This document shows, in pieces, positions 32,461 to 44,460 of a DNA stretch of 64,000 nt (position 1 is the first letter of the stretch; each line of letters begins with the position of its first letter). The notes beneath the pieces were generated by a model, which was not told the DNA's origin, did not search any database, and saw only the letters and a list, made by a program, of their open reading frames with translations. The position numbers and the translations under genes were made by a program. The DNA comes from Prostheceraeus crozeri (Eukaryota > Platyhelminthes > Polycladida > Euryleptidae). The stretch spans positions 2,501 through 66,500 of the forward strand of contig CAJQUW010000628.1 in assembly GCA_907163375.1 (NCBI GenBank). Reading direction: 5' to 3'.

Positions 32461-35400
32461 TCAGTCACACAGTGGCTTGGTGTTCGACTTTGCTATCTCT
32501 CTATCACACAGTGGCTTGGTGTTCGGCTTTGCTATCTCTCTGTCACACAGTGGCTTGGTGTTCGGCTTTGCTATCTCTCTGTAACACAGTGGCTTGCTGC
32601 TCGACTTTGCCATCTCTCTATCACACAGTGGCTTGGTTCTCGACTTTGCCATCTTTCCGTCACACAATGGTTTGATGCTCGGCTTTGCTATCTCTCTGTC
32701 ACACAGTGACTTGGTGTTCGGCTTTGCTATCTCTCTGTCACACAGTGGCTTGGTGCTGGATTTTCCCATCTTTCCGTCACACAATGGTTTGATGCTCGGC
32801 TTTGCTATCTCTCTGTCACACAGTGACTTGGTGTTCGGCTTTGCTATCTCTCTGTCAGACAGTGGCTTGGTGCTGGACTTTGCCATCTCTCTGTCACACA
32901 GTGGCTTGGTGCTCGACTTTGCCATCTCTCTGTCACACAGTGGCTTGGTGCTCGACTTTGCCATCTCTGTCACATAGTGGTTTGGTGCTCGGCTTTGCTA
33001 TCTCTCTGTCACACAGTGGCTTGGTGCTCGGCTTTGCTATCTCTCTATCACACAGTGGCTTGGTGCTCGACTTTGCCATCTCTCTGTCACACAGTGGCTT
33101 GGTGTTCGGCTTTGCCATCTCTCTGTCACATTTGCTGCTCGACTTTGCCGTCTTTCCGTCACACAGTGACTTGCTGCTCGGCTTTGCTATCTCTCTGTCA
33201 CACAGTGGCTTGGTGCTCGACTTTGCCATCTTTCCGTCACACAATGGTTTGCTGCTCGACTTTGCTATCTCTCTGTCACACAGTGACTTGGTGTTCGGCT
33301 TTGCTATCTCTCAGTCACACAGTGGCTTGGTGCTCGACTTTGCCATCTCTCTGTCACACAGTGGCCTGGTGCTCGACTTTGCCATCTCTCTATCACACAG
33401 TGGCTTGGTGTTCGACTTTGCTATCTCTCTGTCACACAGTGGCTTGGTGCTCGGCTTTGCTATCTCTCTGTCACACAGTGGCTTGGTGCTCGACTTTGCC
33501 ATCTCTCTGTCACACAATGGCTTGGTGCTCGACTTTGCTATCTCTCTTTCACACAGTGGCTTGGTGCTCGACTTTGCCATCTCTCTATCACACAGTGGCT
33601 TGGTGCTCGGCTTTGCTATCTCTCTGTCACACAGTGGCTTGGTGCTCGACTTTGCCATCTCTCTATCACACAGTGGCTTGTTGTTCGGCTTTGTCATCTT
33701 TCCGTCACACAGCGGCTTGGTGCTCGACTTTGCTATCTCTCTTTCACACAGTGGCTTGGTGCTCGACTTTGTCATCTTTCCGTCACACAGCGGCTTGGTG
33801 TTCGGCTTTGCCATCTCTCAGTCACACAGTGGCTTGGTGCTCGACTTTGCCATCTCTCTATCACACAGTGACTTGGTGTTCGGCTTTGCTATCTCTCTGT
33901 CACACAGTGACTTGGTGCTCGGCTTTGCTATCTCTCTGTCACACAGTGACTTGGTGCTCGACTTTGCTATCTCTCTGTCACACAGTGGCTTGGTGTTCGG
34001 CTTTGTCATCTTTCCGTCACACAGCGGCTTGGTGTTCGGCTTTGCTATCTCTCTGTCACACAGTGGCTTGGTGCTCGACTTTGCCATCTCTCTATCACAC
34101 AGTGGCTTGGTGTTCGGCTTTGCTATCTCTCTGTCACACAGTGGCTTGGTGCTCGACTTTGCCATCTCTCTATCACACAGTGGCTTGTTGTTCGGCTTTG
34201 TCATCTTTCCGTCACACAGCGGCTTGGTGTTCGGCTTTGCCATCTCTCAGTCACACAGCGGCTTGGTGTTCGACTTTGCCATCTCTCAGTCACACATTGG
34301 CTTGGTGTTCGGCTTTGCTATCTCTGTGTCACACAGTGGCTTGGTGTTCGGCTTTGCTATCTCTCTGTCACACAGTGGCTTGGTGTTCGGCTTTGCTATC
34401 TCTCTGTCACACAGTGGCTTGGTGTTCGGCTTTGCTATCTCTCTGTCACACACTGACTTGGTGCTCGACTTTGCCATCTCTCCGTCACACAGTGGCTTGG
34501 TGTTCGGCTTTGCTATCTCTCTGTCACACAGTGGCTTGGTGTTCGGCTTTGCTATCTCTCTGTCACACACTGACTTGGTGCTCGACTTTGCTATCTCTCT
34601 GTCACACAGTGGCTTGGTGCTCGACTTTGCCATCTCTCTGTCACACAGTGACTTGGTGTTCGGCTTTGCTATCTCTCTGTCACACAGTGGCTTGGTGTTC
34701 GACTTTGCCATCTCTCTGTCACACAGTGACTTGGTGCTCGACTTTGCTATCTCTCTTTCACACAGTGGCTTGTTGTTCGGCTTTGTCATCTTTCCGTCAC
34801 ACAGCGGCTTGGTGTTCGGCTTTGCTATCTCTCTGTCACACAGTGGCTTGGTGCTCGACTTTGCCATCTCTCTATCACACAGTGGCTTGTTGTTCGGCTT
34901 TGTCATCTTTCCGTCACACAGCGGCTTGGTGTTCGACTTTGCCATATCTCAGTCACACATTGGCTTGGTGCTCGACTTTGCCATCTCTCTATCACACAGT
35001 GGCTTGTTGTTCGGCTTTGCCATCTCTCTGTCACATAGTGGCTTGGTGTTCGGCTTTGCCATCTCTCAGTCACACAGTGGCTTGGTGTTCGGCTTTGCTA
35101 TCTCTCTTTCACACAATGGTTTGCTGCTCGACTTTGCCATCTCTCGGTCACACAGTGGCTTGTTGCTCGACTTTGCCATCTCTCCGTCACACAGTGGCTT
35201 GTTGCTCGACTTTGCTATCTCTCTGTCACACAGTGGCTTGGTGCTGGACTTTGCCCTCTCTGTCACACAGTGACTTGGTGTTCGACTTTGCCATCTCTCT
35301 GTCACACAGTGGCTTGGTGTTCGGCTTTGCTATCTCTCTGTCACACAGTGACTTGGTGTTCGACTTTGCCATCTCTCTGTCACACAGTGGCTTGCTGCTC

Positions 35401-38400
35401 GACTTTGCCCTCTCTGTCACACAGTGACTTGGTGTTCGACTTTGCTATCTCTCTGTCACACACTGACTTGGTGCTGGACTTTGCCCTCTCTGTCACACAG
35501 TGACTTGGTGTTCGGCTTTGCCATCTCTCTGTCACACAGTGGCTTGGTGCTCGACTTTGCCATCTCTCTGTCACACAGTGACTTGGTGTTCGGCTTTGCT
35601 ATCTCTCCGTCACACAGTGACTTGGTGCTGGACTTTGCCATCTCTCTGTCACACAGTGGCTTGGTGTTCGGCTTTGCCATCTCTCTGTCACACAGTGACT
35701 TGCTGCTCGGCTTTGCCATCTCTCTGTCACACAGTGACTTGGTGCTCGGCTTTGCTATCTCTCTGTCACACAGTGGCTTGGTGCTCGACTTTGCCCTCTC
35801 TATCACACAGTGGCTTGGTGTTCGTCTTTGTCATCTTTCCGTCACACAGTGGCTTGGTGTTCGACTTTGCTATCTCTCAGTCACACAGTGGCTTGGTGCT
35901 CGACTTTGCAATCTATCTGTCACACAGTGGCTTGGTGCTCGGCTTTGCTATCTCTCTGTCACACAGTGGCTTGGTGTTCGACTTTGCCATCTCTCTGTCA
36001 CACAGTGACTTGGTGCTCGACTTTGCTATCTCTCTGTCACACAGTGACTTGGTGCTCGGCTTTGCTATCTCTCTGTCACACAGTGACTTGGTGTTCGGCT
36101 TTGCTATCTCTCCGTCGCACAGTGACTTGGTGCTGGACTTTGCCATCTCTCTGTCACACAGTGGCTTGGTGTTCGGCTTTGCTATCTCTCTGTCACACAG
36201 TGACTTGCTGCTCGGCTTTGCCATCTCTCTGTCACACAGTGACTTGGTGTTCGGCTTTGCTATCTCTCTGTCACACAGTGGCTTGGTGCTCGACTTTGCC
36301 CTCTCTGTCACACAGTGGCTTGTTGTTCGGCTTTGTCATCATTCCGTCACACAGTGGCTTGGTGTTCGACTTTGCTATCTCTCAGTCACACAGTGGCTTG
36401 GTGTTCGACTTTGCCATCTCTCTGTCACACAGTGACTTGGTGCTCGACTTTTCTATCTCTCTTTCACACAGTGGCTTGGTGCTCGACTTTGCCATCTCTG
36501 TCACACAGTGACTTGGTGCTCGGCTTTGCTATCTCAGTGTCACACAGTGGCTTGGTGCTCGACTTTGCCATCTCTCTGTCCACAGTGACTTGGTGTTCGG
36601 CTTTGCCATCTCTCTGTCACACAGTGACTTGCTGCTCGACTTTGCCATCTCTCTGTCACACAGTGACTTGGTGTTCGGCTTTGCCATCTCTCTGTCCACA
36701 GTGACTTGGTGTTCGGCTTTGCCATCTCTCTGTCACACAGTGACTTGCTGCTCGACTTTGCCATCTCTCTGTCACACAGTGGCTTGGTGTTCGGCTTTGC
36801 TATCTCTCTGTCACACAGTGGCTTGGTGCTCGACTTTGCCATCTCTCTATCACACAGTGGCTTGTTGTTCGGCTTTGTCATCTTTCCGTCACACAGTGAC
36901 TTGGTGTTCGGCTTTGCCATCTCTCTGTCACACAGTGACTTGGTGTTCGGCTTTGCCATCTCTCTGTCACACAGTGGCTTGGTGCTCGACTTTGCTATCT
37001 CTCTGTCACACAGTGGCTTGGTGCTCGACTTTGCCATCTCTCAGTCACACATTGGCTTGGTGTTCGGCTTTGCTATCTCTCTGTCACACAGTGGCTTGGT
37101 GCTCGACTTTGCCATCTCTCTATCACACAGTGACTTGGTGCTCGACTTTTCTATCTCTCTTTCACACAGTGGCTTGGTGCTCGACTTTGCCATCTCTGTC
37201 ACACAGTGACTTGGTGCTCGGCTTTGCTATCTCAGTGTCACACAGTGGCTTGGTGCTCGACTTTGCCATCTCTCTGTCCACAGTGACTTGGTGTTCGGCT
37301 TTGCCATCTCTCTGTCACACAGTGACTTGCTGCTCGACTTTGCCATCTCTCTGTCACACAGTGACTTGGTGTTCGGCTTTGCCATCTCTCTGTCCACAGT
37401 GACTTGGTGTTCGGCTTTGCCATCTCTCTGTCACACAGTGACTTGCTGCTCGACTTTGCCATCTCTCTGTCACACAGTGGCTTGGTGTTCGGCTTTGCTA
37501 TCTCTCTGTCACACAGTGGCTTGGTGCTCGACTTTGCCATCTCTCTATCACACAGTGGCTTGTTGTTCGGCTTTGTCATCTTTCCGTCACACAGTGACTT
37601 GGTGTTCGGCTTTGCCATCTCTCTGTCACACAGTGACTTGGTGTTCGGCTTTGCCATCTCTCTGTCACACAGTGGCTTGGTGCTCGACTTTGCTATCTCT
37701 CTGTCACACAGTGGCTTGGTGCTCGACTTTGCCATCTCTCAGTCACACATTGGCTTGGTGTTCGGCTTTGCTATCTCTCTGTCACACAGTGGCTTGGTGC
37801 TCGACTTTGCCATCTCTCTATCACACAGTGGCTTGTTGTTCGGCTTTGTCATCTTTCCGTCACACAGTGGCTTGGTGTTCGGCTTTGCCATCTCTCTGTC
37901 ACACAGTGGCTTGGTGCTCGACTTTGCCATCTCTGTCACACAGTGACTTGGTGCTCGGCTTTGCTATCTCTCTGTCACACAGTGACTTGGTGCTCGGCTT
38001 TGCTATCTCAGTGTCACACAGTGGCTTGGTGCTCGACTTTGCCATCTCTCTGTCCACAGTGACTTGGTGTTCGGCTTTGCCATCTCTCTGTCACACAGTG
38101 ACTTGCTGCTCGACTTTGCCATCTCTCTGTCACACAGTGACTTGGTGTTCGGCTTTGCCATCTCTCTGTCCACAGTGACTTGGTGTTCGGCTTTGCCATC
38201 TCTCTGTCACACAGTGACTTGCTGCTCGACTTTGCCATCTCTCTGTCACACAGTGGCTTGGTGTTCGGCTTTGCTATCTCTCTGTCACACAGTGGCTTGG
38301 TGCTCGACTTTGCCATCTCTCTATCACACAGTGGCTTGTTGTTCGGCTTTGTCATCTTTCCGTCACACAGTGACTTGGTGTTCGGCTTTGCCATCTCTCT

Positions 38401-41400
38401 GTCACACAGTGACTTGGTGTTCGGCTTTGCCATCTCTCTGTCACACAGTGGCTTGGTGCTCGACTTTGCTATCTCTCTGTCACACAGTGGCTTGGTGCTC
38501 GACTTTGCCATCTCTCAGTCACACATTGGCTTGGTGTTCGGCTTTGCTATCTCTCTGTCACACAGTGGCTTGGTGCTCGACTTTGCCATCTCTCTATCAC
38601 ACAGTGGCTTGTTGTTCGGCTTTGTCATCTTTCCGTCACACAGTGGCTTGGTGTTCGGCTTTGCCATCTCTCTGTCACACAGTGGCTTGGTGCTCGACTT
38701 TGCCGTCTCTGTCACACAGTGACTTGGTGCTCGGCTTTGCTATCTCTCTGTCACACAGTGACTTGGTGCTCGGCTTTGCTATCTCTCTGTCACATAGTGG
38801 CTTGGTGCTCGACTTTGCTATCTCTCTGTCACACAGTGACTTGGTGTTCGGCTTTGCTATCTCTCTGTCACATAGTGGCTTGGTGTTCGGCTTTGCCATC
38901 TCTCAGTCACACAGTGACTTGGTGCTCGGCTTTGCCATCTCTCTATCACAGTGACTTGGTGTTCGGCTTTGCCATCTCTCTGTCACACAGTGACTTGGTG
39001 TTCGGCTTTGCCATCTCTCTGTCACACAGTGACTTGGTGTTCGGCTTTGCTATCTCTCTTTCACACAGTGGCTTGGTGCTCGACTTTGCCATCTCTCTGT
39101 CACACAGTGACTTGGTGCTCGACTTTGCTATCTCTCTTTCACACAGTGGCTTGGTGCTCGACTTTGCCATCTCTGTCACACAGTGACTTGGTGCTCGGCT
39201 TTGCTATCTCAGTGTCACACAGTGGCTTGGTGCTCGACTTTGCCATCTCTCTGTCCACAGTGACTTGGTGTTCGGCTTTGCCATCTCTCTGTCACACAGT
39301 GGCTTGTTGTTCGGCTTTGTCATCTTTCCGTCACACAGTGGCTTGGTGTTCGGCTTTGCTATCTCTCTGTCACACAGTGACTTGCTGCTCGACTTTGCCA
39401 TCTCTCTGTCACACAGTGGCTTGGTGTTCGGCTTTGCCATCTCTCTGTCACACAGTGGCTTGGTGCTCGACTTTGCCATCTCTGTCACACAGTGACTTGG
39501 TGCTCGGCTTTGCTATCTCTCTGTCACACAGTGACTTGGTGCTCGGCTTTGCTATCTCTCTGTCACATAGTGGCTTGGTGCTCGACTTTGCCATCTCTCA
39601 GTCACACAGTGACTTGGTGCTCGGCTTTGCCATCTCTCTATCACAGTGACTTGGTGTTCGGCTTTGCCATCTCTCTGTCACACAGTGACTTGGTGTTCGG
39701 CTTTGCCATCTCTCTGTCACACAGTGACTTGGTGTTCGGCTTTGCTATCTCTCTTTCACACAGTGGCTTGGTGCTCGACTTTGCCATCTCTCTGTCACAC
39801 AGTGACTTGGTGCTCGACTTTGCTATCTCTCTTTCACACAGTGGCTTGGTGCTCGACTTTGCCATCTCTGTCACACAGTGACTTGGTGCTCGGCTTTGCT
39901 ATCTCAGTGTCACACAGTGGCTTGGTGCTCGACTTTGCCATCTCTCTGTCCACAGTGACTTGGTGTTCGGCTTTGCCATCTCTCTGTCACACAGTGACTT
40001 GCTGCTCGACTTTGCCATCTCTCTGTCACACAGTGGCTTGGTGTTCGGCTTTGCTATCTCTGTGTCACACAGTGGCTTGGTGCTCGACTTTGCCATCTCT
40101 CTGTCACACAGTGGCTTGGTGTTCGGCTTTGCTATCTCTCTGTCACACAGTGACTTGCTGCTCGACTTTGCCATCTCTCTGTCACACAGTGGCTTGGTGT
40201 TCGGCTTTGCCATCTCTCTGTCACACAGTGACTTGCTGCTCGGCTTTGCCATCTCTCTGTCACACAGTGACTTGGTGTTCGGCTTTGCCATCTCTCTGTC
40301 ACACAGTGGCTTGGTGCTCGACTTTGCATCTCTCTATCACACAGTGGCTTGTTGTTCGGCTTTGTCATCTTTCCGTCACACAGTGGCTTGGTGTTCGGCT
40401 TTGCCATCTCTCTGTCACACAGTGGCTTGGTGCTCGACTTTGCCATCTCTGTCACACAGTGACTTGGTGCTCGGCTTTGCTATCTCTCTGTCACACAGTG
40501 ACTTGGTGCTCGGCTTTGCTATCTCTCTGTCACATAGTGGCTTGGTGCTCGACTTTGCCATCTCTGTCACACAGTGACTTGGTGCTCGGCTTTGCTATCT
40601 CAGTGTCACACAGTGGCTTGGTGCTCGACTTTGCCATCTCTCTGTCCACAGTGACTTGGTGTTCGGCTTTGCCATCTCTCTGTCACACAGTGACTTGCTG
40701 CTCGACTTTGCCATCTCTCTGTCACACAGTGGCTTGGTGTTCGGCTTTGCTATCTCTGTGTCACACAGTGGCTTGGTGCTCGACTTTGCCATCTCTCTGT
40801 CACACAGTGGCTTGGTGTTCGGCTTTGCTATCTCTCTGTCACACAGTGACTTGCTGCTCGACTTTGCCATCTCTCTGTCACACAGTGGCTTGGTGTTCGG
40901 CTTTGCCATCTCTCTGTCACACAGTGACTTGCTGCTCGGCTTTGCCATCTCTCAGTCACACATTGGCTTGGTGTTCGGCTTTGCTATCTCTCTGTCACAC
41001 AGTGGCTTGGTGCTCGACTTTGCCATCTCTCTATCACACAGTGGCTTGTTGTTCGGCTTTGTCATCTTTCCGTCACACAGTGGCTTGGTGTTCGGCTTTG
41101 CCATCTCTCTGTCACACAGTGGCTTGGTGCTCGACTTTGCCATCTCTGTCACACAGTGACTTGGTGCTCGGCTTTGCTATCTCTCTGTCACACAGTGACT
41201 TGGTGCTCGGCTTTGCTATCTCTCTGTCACATAGTGGCTTGGTGTTCGGCTTTGCTATCTCTCTGTCACACAGTGACTTGGTGCTCGGCTTTGCTATCTC
41301 TCTGTCACATAGTGGCTTGGTGTTCGGCTTTGCCATCTCTCAGTCACACAGTGACTTGGTGCTCGGCTTTGCCATCTCTCTATCACAGTGACTTGGTGTT

Positions 41401-43004
41401 CGGCTTTGCCATCTCTCTGTCACACAGTGACTTGGTGTTCGGCTTTGCCATCTCTCTGTCACACAGTGACTTGGTGTTCGGCTTTGCTATCTCTCTTTCA
41501 CACAGTGGCTTGGTGCTCGACTTTGCCATCTCTCTATCACACAGTGGCTTGGTGTTCGGCTTTGCCATCTCTCTGTCACGCAGTGGCTTGGTGCTCGACT
41601 TTGCCATCTCTGTCACACAGTGACTTGGTGCTCGGCTTTGCTATCTCTCTGTCACACAGTGACTTGGTGCTCGGCTTTGCTATCTCTCTGTCACATAGTG
41701 GCTTGGTGCTCGACTTTGCTATCTCTCTGTCACACAGTGACTTGGTGCTCGGCTTTGCTATCTCTCTGTCACATAGTGGCTTGGTGTTCGGCTTTGCCAT
41801 CTCTCAGTCACACAGTGACTTGGTGCTCGGCTTTGCCATCTCTCTATCACAGTGACTTGGTGTTCGGCTTTGCCATCTCTCTGTCACACAGTGACTTGGT
41901 GTTCGGCTTTGCCATCTCTCTGTCACACAGTGACTTGGTGTTCGGCTTTGCTATCTCTCTTTCACACAGTGGCTTGGTGCTCGACTTTGCTATCTCTCTG
42001 TCACACAGTGACTTGGTGTTCGGCTTTGCCATCTCTCTGTCACATAGTGGCTTGGTGTTCGGCTTTGCCATCTCTCTGTCACACAGTGACTTGGTGTTCG
42101 GCTTTGCCATCTCTAAGTCACACAGTGGCTTGCTGCTCGACTTTGCCATCTGTCTGTCACACAGTGGCTTGGTGTTCGACTTTGCCATCTCTCTGTCACA
42201 CAGTGGCTTGGTGCTCGACTTTGCCATCTCTCTGTCACACAGTGACTTGGTGTTCGGCTTTGCCATCTCTCTATCACACAGTGACTTGGTGTTCGGCTTT
42301 GCTATCTCTCTTTCACACAGTGACTTGGTGTTCGGCTTTGCCATCTCTCTGTCACATAGTGGCTTGGTGTTCGGCTTTGCCATCTCTCTGTCACACAGTG
42401 ACTTGGTGTTCGGCTTTGCCATCTCTAAGTCACACAGTGGCTTGCTGCTCGACTTTGCCATCTCTCTGTCACACAGTGGCTTGGTGTTCGACTTTGCCAT
42501 CTCTCTGTCACACAGTGACTTGGTGCTCGACTTTGCCATCTCTCTGTCACACAGTGACTTGGTGTTCGGCTTTGCCATCTCTCTATCACACAGTGACTTG
42601 GTGTTCGGCTTTGCCATCTCTGTCACACAGTGACTTGGTGTTCGGCTTTGCTATCTCTCTGTCACACAGTGACTTGGTGTTCGGCTTTGCCATCTCTCTG
42701 TCACATAGTGGCTTGGTGTTCGGCTTTGCCATCTCTCTGTCACACAGTGACTTGGTGTTCGGCTTTGCCATCTCTCTATCACACAGTGGCTTGGTGTTCG
42801 GCTTTGCCATCTCTCTGTCACACAGTGGCTTGGTGTTCGGCTTTGCCATCTCTCTGTCACACAGTGGCTTGGTGTTCGGCTTTGCCATCTCTCTGTCACA
42901 TAGTGGCTTGGTGTTCGGCTTTGCCATCTCTCTGTCACACAGTGGCTTGGTGTTCGGCTTTGCCCTCTCTGTCACACAGTGGCTTGGTGCTCGACTTTGC
43001 CATC
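32461..43004. repeat. 39-bp satellite array, ~270 monomers
   Basis: About 10.5 kb of head-to-tail 39-bp monomers containing GTCACACAGTG, GCTTGGTG and CTTTGCCATCTCTCT. Variable sites recur: G/A after CACAGTG, GTGCTC/GTGTTC, CGAC/CGGC, GCC/GCT, and the last bases CT/TT/CA. Rare shorter monomers (37 bp with GTCCACAGTG; 35 bp with ATCTCTGTCACAC) shift the frame. Higher-order repeats are plain: blocks at 36540-37037, 37238-37735 and 38014-38511 are near identical, with shifts of 698 and 776 bp (difference exactly two monomers), and further blocks repeat with about 695-bp (38951/39646, 39960/40656), 464-bp and 506-bp shifts. The left 4 kb is more heterogeneous. Variation is not concentrated at third codon positions, so it is satellite DNA and not a gene. 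Confidence 0.97.
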
Positions 43005-44366
43005 TTCCTTCTTGGTTCATCTTCCTGGATGCTCACGAGAGCATGTTGCAAAGGTCGATCAATCAATCGATCATTGAAAAGAACGACATGTACTTCAGAC
43101 ATTCAAATACAGATTTTGAAATTTGTTATTCCGTGTTTTTACATCATTTGAATCCCCAGAAGATCTCTTGTGACAGTCAATCGTCAACTCATTGAAATTG
43201 TGTATTAGGATTTTGCGTTTATCATTAGTAATATTGAAATTGATCCTCAATATCCGATGAGAGAAAATTCCCAAATGACTATAAAGTTCATTCTATTGGA
43301 TTCCTGAAAGAAGAAAGAAATGAAGCAGTGAAGGTTCTAAGAATTATCACAACAATATCATGCAAATTATGACGAATGACAATGAAAAGCGAATACTCTA
43401 ATTCAAGTCTCTTGACTCGTAACGGCATGCAAGAACTTTTAATCTCTCATGAGTACGAATTTGAAGCATCAATCACAATGTACTGTCAACTGAAACCAAG
43501 CTGATGATAAAATCAGATTGACAGATAAACAAAGAAGTTCAACATAATTTATGCTCGGTGGATACAAGTCCTGCCTCACCATCCCAGGCACAGTGATCTC
43601 CGTGACTTGCGTCCTACAGGCTGTACTTCCGTGACAGGCTACTTGCGTCCAGGTCTGGCGAACGCCTGAATAAGATTCGTCAAGTTGTACAGTTTTGCCT
43701 TGTCATTCTCTGCATTGACTTCATAAGGGTGATTGAAAATTATTAATTGAAAAGTTGTAGGAGCGTTTTGGCTCTATGAGTTAAATTTTCTCGCAGTTCT
43801 TTGGCTCAGATTGCAAGTGACTTGACGATTGTACTGTTCAACAAAGACAGACGCTGCGCAGCAGGAGATAGTACATTATCAATTATTCATTTGTTTCTTC
43901 CAAAACATGAAGCAAGATTGCAAACGTACCTTTTGAAACAAATGATTTGAACCTTGGCGGCACAGTATTCATAAAATGCATAAAATTTGTTTTTAAGTTC
44001 CATGACATTGTTACATGAACTGCATAAAAAATTACTTTCGTCGGCAAAACCTTGTAGTACAAATTATTTATCAAGATTGTTGCAGTCGAAGACTTTCCAG
44101 TACGACTGTAATGTCAACTTTGTGTTCCAGTCTAGACTTGAATTATCGTTAGGTTATCTAGTGCACGGAAATATTTATTTAACATTGGAAATTACAATCA
44201 TTCCATATTCGAATTTATATTTCTATCACTTGCATAAAAGTAGGATATTGATAAATAAGTTTTATAGGCAGAGATTTTTTATCCATGCGCATTTAATAAA
44301 ACGATTGAAAAGTAATTGCCGCACACTGTCGAGAAAGATCTCCTCTCTATCGATGAACCGTCAATA
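43005..44366. other. Right flank of the satellite array
   Basis: Unique AT-rich sequence begins with CTTCCTTCTTGGTTCATCTT. A GC-richer patch at 43545-43680 repeats ACTTGCGTCC twice. No gene was recognised; the array-derived frame continues some 60 codons into this flank by chance. Confidence 0.45.
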
Positions 44367-44460
44367 GACGATATAACCTACGACCAAGGTTAGACCTGTG
44401 CTCTAACCAACTGAGCTACGAGCCACTTACGCGACTCTGTCAATTGGCAGGATCAAACCC
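44367..44460 (-). repeat. tRNA-like / SINE-like fragment
   Basis: On the minus strand TAGCTCAGTTGG (44407-44418) is a perfect pol III A box within a normal D arm (GTAGCTCAGTTGGTTAGAGC). Downstream the anticodon and T arms are degraded (GGTCGTAGGTTATATC where GGTTCGAATCC is expected). Upstream of it, at 44447-44460, GGGTTTGATCCTGCC is itself T-arm-like. No full cloverleaf can be formed, so a tRNA pseudogene or tRNA-derived SINE head is more likely than a working tRNA. Confidence 0.45.

Noticed and set aside
32802-35427. Frames of 816-823 codons through the satellite, read as repeat proteins
   Set aside because: Stops are absent in five frames at once, monomer changes are mostly replacement changes, and short monomers shift the frame; satellite DNA explains everything.
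32461-43004. Regular repeats as a CRISPR array
   Set aside because: Monomers are contiguous with no unique spacers, the host is eukaryotic, and no cas genes are present.
44407-44424. Functional tRNA gene
   Set aside because: Only the D arm and A box are intact; the acceptor stem and T arm cannot be formed.
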